In this document: positions 62,225 through 64,000 of the stretch, piece by piece | Numbering within the stretch: the stretch's first letter is position 1 | Layout: each line of letters starts with the position of its first letter | Assembly (NCBI GenBank): GCA_963827855.1 | Contig: CAWHBY010000002.1 | Span: 992,001-1,056,000, forward strand | Origin: DTPU01 sp963827855 | GTDB taxonomy: Bacteria; Planctomycetota; Phycisphaerae; Sedimentisphaerales; Anaerobacaceae | DNA: 64,000 nucleotides | Reading direction: 5' to 3' | Position numbers and translations under genes: made by a program | The notes under the pieces: generated by a model | Database searches by the model: none | What the model saw: only the letters and a program-made list of their open reading frames with translations | Told to the model about the DNA's origin: nothing

Positions 62225-62326
62225 ATGAAGAGGCAGCACACCGGCACCCAGATCGTCGCCAAGCTGAGGCAAGCATGTGTTGCTTCAGACGGAATTGGAC
62301 GTTTCGTGTCCTTTCGGCAAGCGTGA
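62225..62326 (+). pseudogene. IS3-family transposase orfA remnant
   Basis: From ATG 62225, after GAAAGGAGCATCTC, the frame reads MKRQHTGTQIVAKLRQA, the N-terminus of IS3-type OrfA proteins (pattern K-R-x-x-x-T-x-x-Q-I-V-x-x-L-R-x-A), then loses similarity and stops after 33 residues. No orfB or terminal repeats remain. Confidence 0.65.
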
Positions 62327-62843
62327 AGAACCTGAATTCACCGAGGCGCGGGCTGAGGTTTCGATGGCTCAGATCATTAGCTGGCCGATTGGGGTCTGGC
62401 CTATTGGGGCCTATTGGGGTCAGCCCTTAAAGATTAAACTCGTGGCATCGGGTCTCGACGTCGTCGAGGTTCCTCACCACGGGTTCGCATGCTGCCCCTT
62501 CCTCGGCTGTTTGATCACTGCTTTGCTGATGCTGTAGACACTGGCCGCATGCATCGACTGACCGGGCCGGCGGCTGCGAACGCTGCGCTGCGGGCTACTC
62601 CTGTGCTGCCATCCTGCCGGCGTGCGACCCCTTCAATGCCTGATGGCTGCCCCCTGCCCGGACCACAAAGGTTCGGAGTGTGGACTGTTGACAGCGGGCC
62701 TGTGCTGCGCACATAATCGGGCCGACGGATAGGTATTGACCCTTTCATCTGCACGATGAGTCCTTGGTTCCGCCGGGTTAGCTTATCCCCGTTCGGCGGC
62801 CAGGGCGTTGGCTACTCCGTTAGAGAGAGTAAGGAGAGAGCGT
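62327..62843. other. Intergenic region with GGGG-rich repeat and the second inverted motif
   Basis: GGGGTCAGCCCTTAAA at 62415-62430 is the reverse complement of 59246-59261. Just before it, TATTGGGG(CC/TC) units repeat three times (62381-62420). The remainder to 62843 shows no gene I can support. Confidence 0.5.
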
Positions 62844-63340
62844 ATGGCGCCGTCCGGACCCACCTCCACGTCGAAGGCACCGCTTGGGCATCTGTGCAGG
62901 GCCGTGGCAGTCTGGTTGTGTACTTTCAGTGTCACACAGGCTACGCCGGATCTGACGATCACGGACATCCGCGAGAAGGATAGCGTGATCCGCTATGACC
63001 TGAAGAACCAGGGCACGTCCCTGCGCCGGCAAGCCACGTCACGAGTCTGTCCGTGGACGGCAGCCCCAAGGACACGGACTCCATCTCCGTGGCGATCCAG
63101 CCCGGCAAGGTCTGTACCGGCAGCTTCGCCAAGTACAAGTGGCAGTGTCTGCAGGACGGCAAGCACACCGTGCAGGTCAAGGCCGAGTCCGCGGACGCCA
63201 GCGGGAACTCCGTCGCTGGCAACGTGGCAGGTTTCACCACGCAATCGCGGACCCTGCCCATGCCGGACCTGATCGTCAGCCGGCTGTGGCGGGAGGACCA
63301 CAAGACGCGGCTGTTTGAGCTCGGGGCCAGAAACCCCTAG
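62844..63340 (+). pseudogene. Secreted CARDB-domain protein, one-base frameshift near 63022
   Basis: ATG 62844 follows AAGGAGAGAGCGT. Signal peptide LCRAVAVWLCTFSVTQA, then PDLTITDIREKDSVIRYDLK, typical of CARDB (cell-adhesion) Ig-like domains. The frame slips at GTCCCTGCGCC; with one extra C it continues HVTSLSVDGSPKDTDSISV and GFTTQSRTLPMPDLIVSRLW. With that base restored it is about 165 residues. Such small domains bind surface or carbohydrate partners. 38 bases separate it from the DUF4838-like gene. Confidence 0.65.
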
Positions 63341-63378
63341 TGATTGGTGAGTGTTTGGATGGTTGACTGGAGATGACC

Positions 63379-64000
63379 ATGAGAACCCACTGGTTGATAG
63401 CAGCGACCCTGGCCTCTTGGGCCGCCACAACACACGGGGCGATCGTCCTGGGACATGCGGGCAAGACTGACTACGTCATTGTGGTAGACCCCAACGCGAC
63501 TGCACCGGAGCGACGCGCGGCCAGGGAACTCGGGGAGGTACTGAAGCAGATCGTCGGCGCCGACTTCAGGACCCAGGAGACGACAGGTGCGGCCGCGGTG
63601 AAGGCCATCCTGGTAGGCCCAGGCAAGGCGTCCAGGCAGGCCTTCGCGGATGTGGCCTTTGACAGCCTCGGAGGCGAGGAACTGGTGATGCAGACAAAGG
63701 GCCATCGGCTGCTCTTGGCAGGCGGCAGGCCGCGAGGCACGCTCTATGCGGTCAGCCGGTTTCTCCAGGATCAGTGCAGAGTGCGATGGTGGACAGCCTG
63801 GGCGAGTCGGATTCCGGCCAATCCTGACCTGAGCGTGGGCGAGCTCAATGTGCGGCTGAAGCCCGCCTTTGAGTCGCGAGACCCCTTCTGGTTCCCTGCG
63901 TTCCAGCCCGACTGGGCCTTCCACAATCTATCGAACAGCCAGTCCGCAGGACTGACGGATGACACAGGCGGCTGCATCCGCTACAAGGGCTTCGTCCATA
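63379..64000 (+). CDS. Secreted DUF4838 / alpha-glucuronidase-N-like protein (3' end outside window)
   Basis: First 207 residues of a longer protein. ATG 63379 is six bases after GGAG and preferred to ATG 63373. Signal peptide WLIAATLASWAATTHGA. AIVLGHAGKTDYVIVVDPNA, then ERRAARELGEVLKQIVGADF and LLLAGGRPRGTLYAVSRFLQ is the N-terminal domain found before DUF4838 and GH67/GH20 catalytic domains. WWTAWASRIPANPDLSVGEL continues it. It is probably part of a polysaccharide-degrading enzyme; the catalytic domain is beyond the window. Confidence 0.78.
   Translation, partial: MRTHWLIAATLASWAATTHGAIVLGHAGKTDYVIVVDPNATAPERRAARELGEVLKQIVGADFRTQETTGAAAVKAILVGPGKASRQAFADVAFDSLGGEELVMQTKGHRLLLAGGRPRGTLYAVSRFLQDQCRVRWWTAWASRIPANPDLSVGELNVRLKPAFESRDPFWFPAFQPDWAFHNLSNSQSAGLTDDTGGCIRYKGFVH

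Overview
The window is GC-rich DNA from a Gram-negative bacterium. A Kdo transferase (waaA), a surface-polysaccharide locus, outer-surface quinoprotein-like beta-propellers, DUF1573 proteins and a squalene-hopene-cyclase-like enzyme make Planctomycetota (Phycisphaerae-like) my best guess. That placement is inference: there is no rRNA or other phylogenetic marker here. I found no rRNA, tRNA, CRISPR array or prophage.

Layout. (1) 1-3720, minus: an NADH-oxidising electron-transfer module, made of a NuoE/ferredoxin/NuoF fusion and a [2Fe-2S]/GltD-like flavoprotein cut by the window edge. (2) 3.7-10.4 kb: sparse accessory DNA with a PIG-L deacetylase, a frameshifted membrane protein, a broken MNT nucleotidyltransferase, a THUMP methyltransferase and many repeats. 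(3) 10.6-12.5 kb, plus: a secreted protein ending in a strong terminator shared with the next unit. (4) 26.8-12.6 kb, minus: a complete-looking surface polysaccharide locus with flippase, ligase/polymerase, three GT4 glycosyltransferases, a radical SAM enzyme, a beta-helix protein, WecG-like and WecA-like transferases and an acyltransferase. (5) 33.8-27.4 kb, minus: a five-gene redox cluster (PQQ-like propeller, NHL propeller, Tat iron-sulphur protein, NapH-like membrane iron-sulphur protein, membrane-anchored PQQ-like propeller). (6) 34.7-35.4 kb: a cold-shock protein and small cysteine-rich genes. (7) 39.7-35.6 kb, minus: an ABC exporter pair. (8) 49.7-40.1 kb, minus: a translationally coupled cluster of ferredoxin, radical SAM enzyme, DUF116-prenyl-diphosphate synthase fusion, prenyltransferase-like repeat protein and class II terpene cyclase, followed by a PQQ-like propeller and a glycosyltransferase. 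This is probably an unusual terpenoid pathway. (9) 49.9-64 kb: a SagB-type oxidoreductase, a two-lobed retropepsin-like protease (frameshifted), waaA, an ECF sigma factor with its partner, a glycoside hydrolase, a RAYT transposase, a DUF1573 pair, an IS3 remnant and the start of a DUF4838-like protein.

The most striking feature is the non-coding DNA. Almost every gene boundary that is not translationally coupled carries a repeat. One family (four full copies, 456-693 bp) has an 18-bp terminal inverted repeat, an interior built from short hairpins, and 10-bp target-site duplications that can be read directly. Three further families look like small non-autonomous transposons with terminal inverted repeats. 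A separate class of short tandem repeats has grown into the ends, and in one case the middle, of real coding sequences. Five genes carry apparent single-base frameshifts, which may be sequence errors or real decay.
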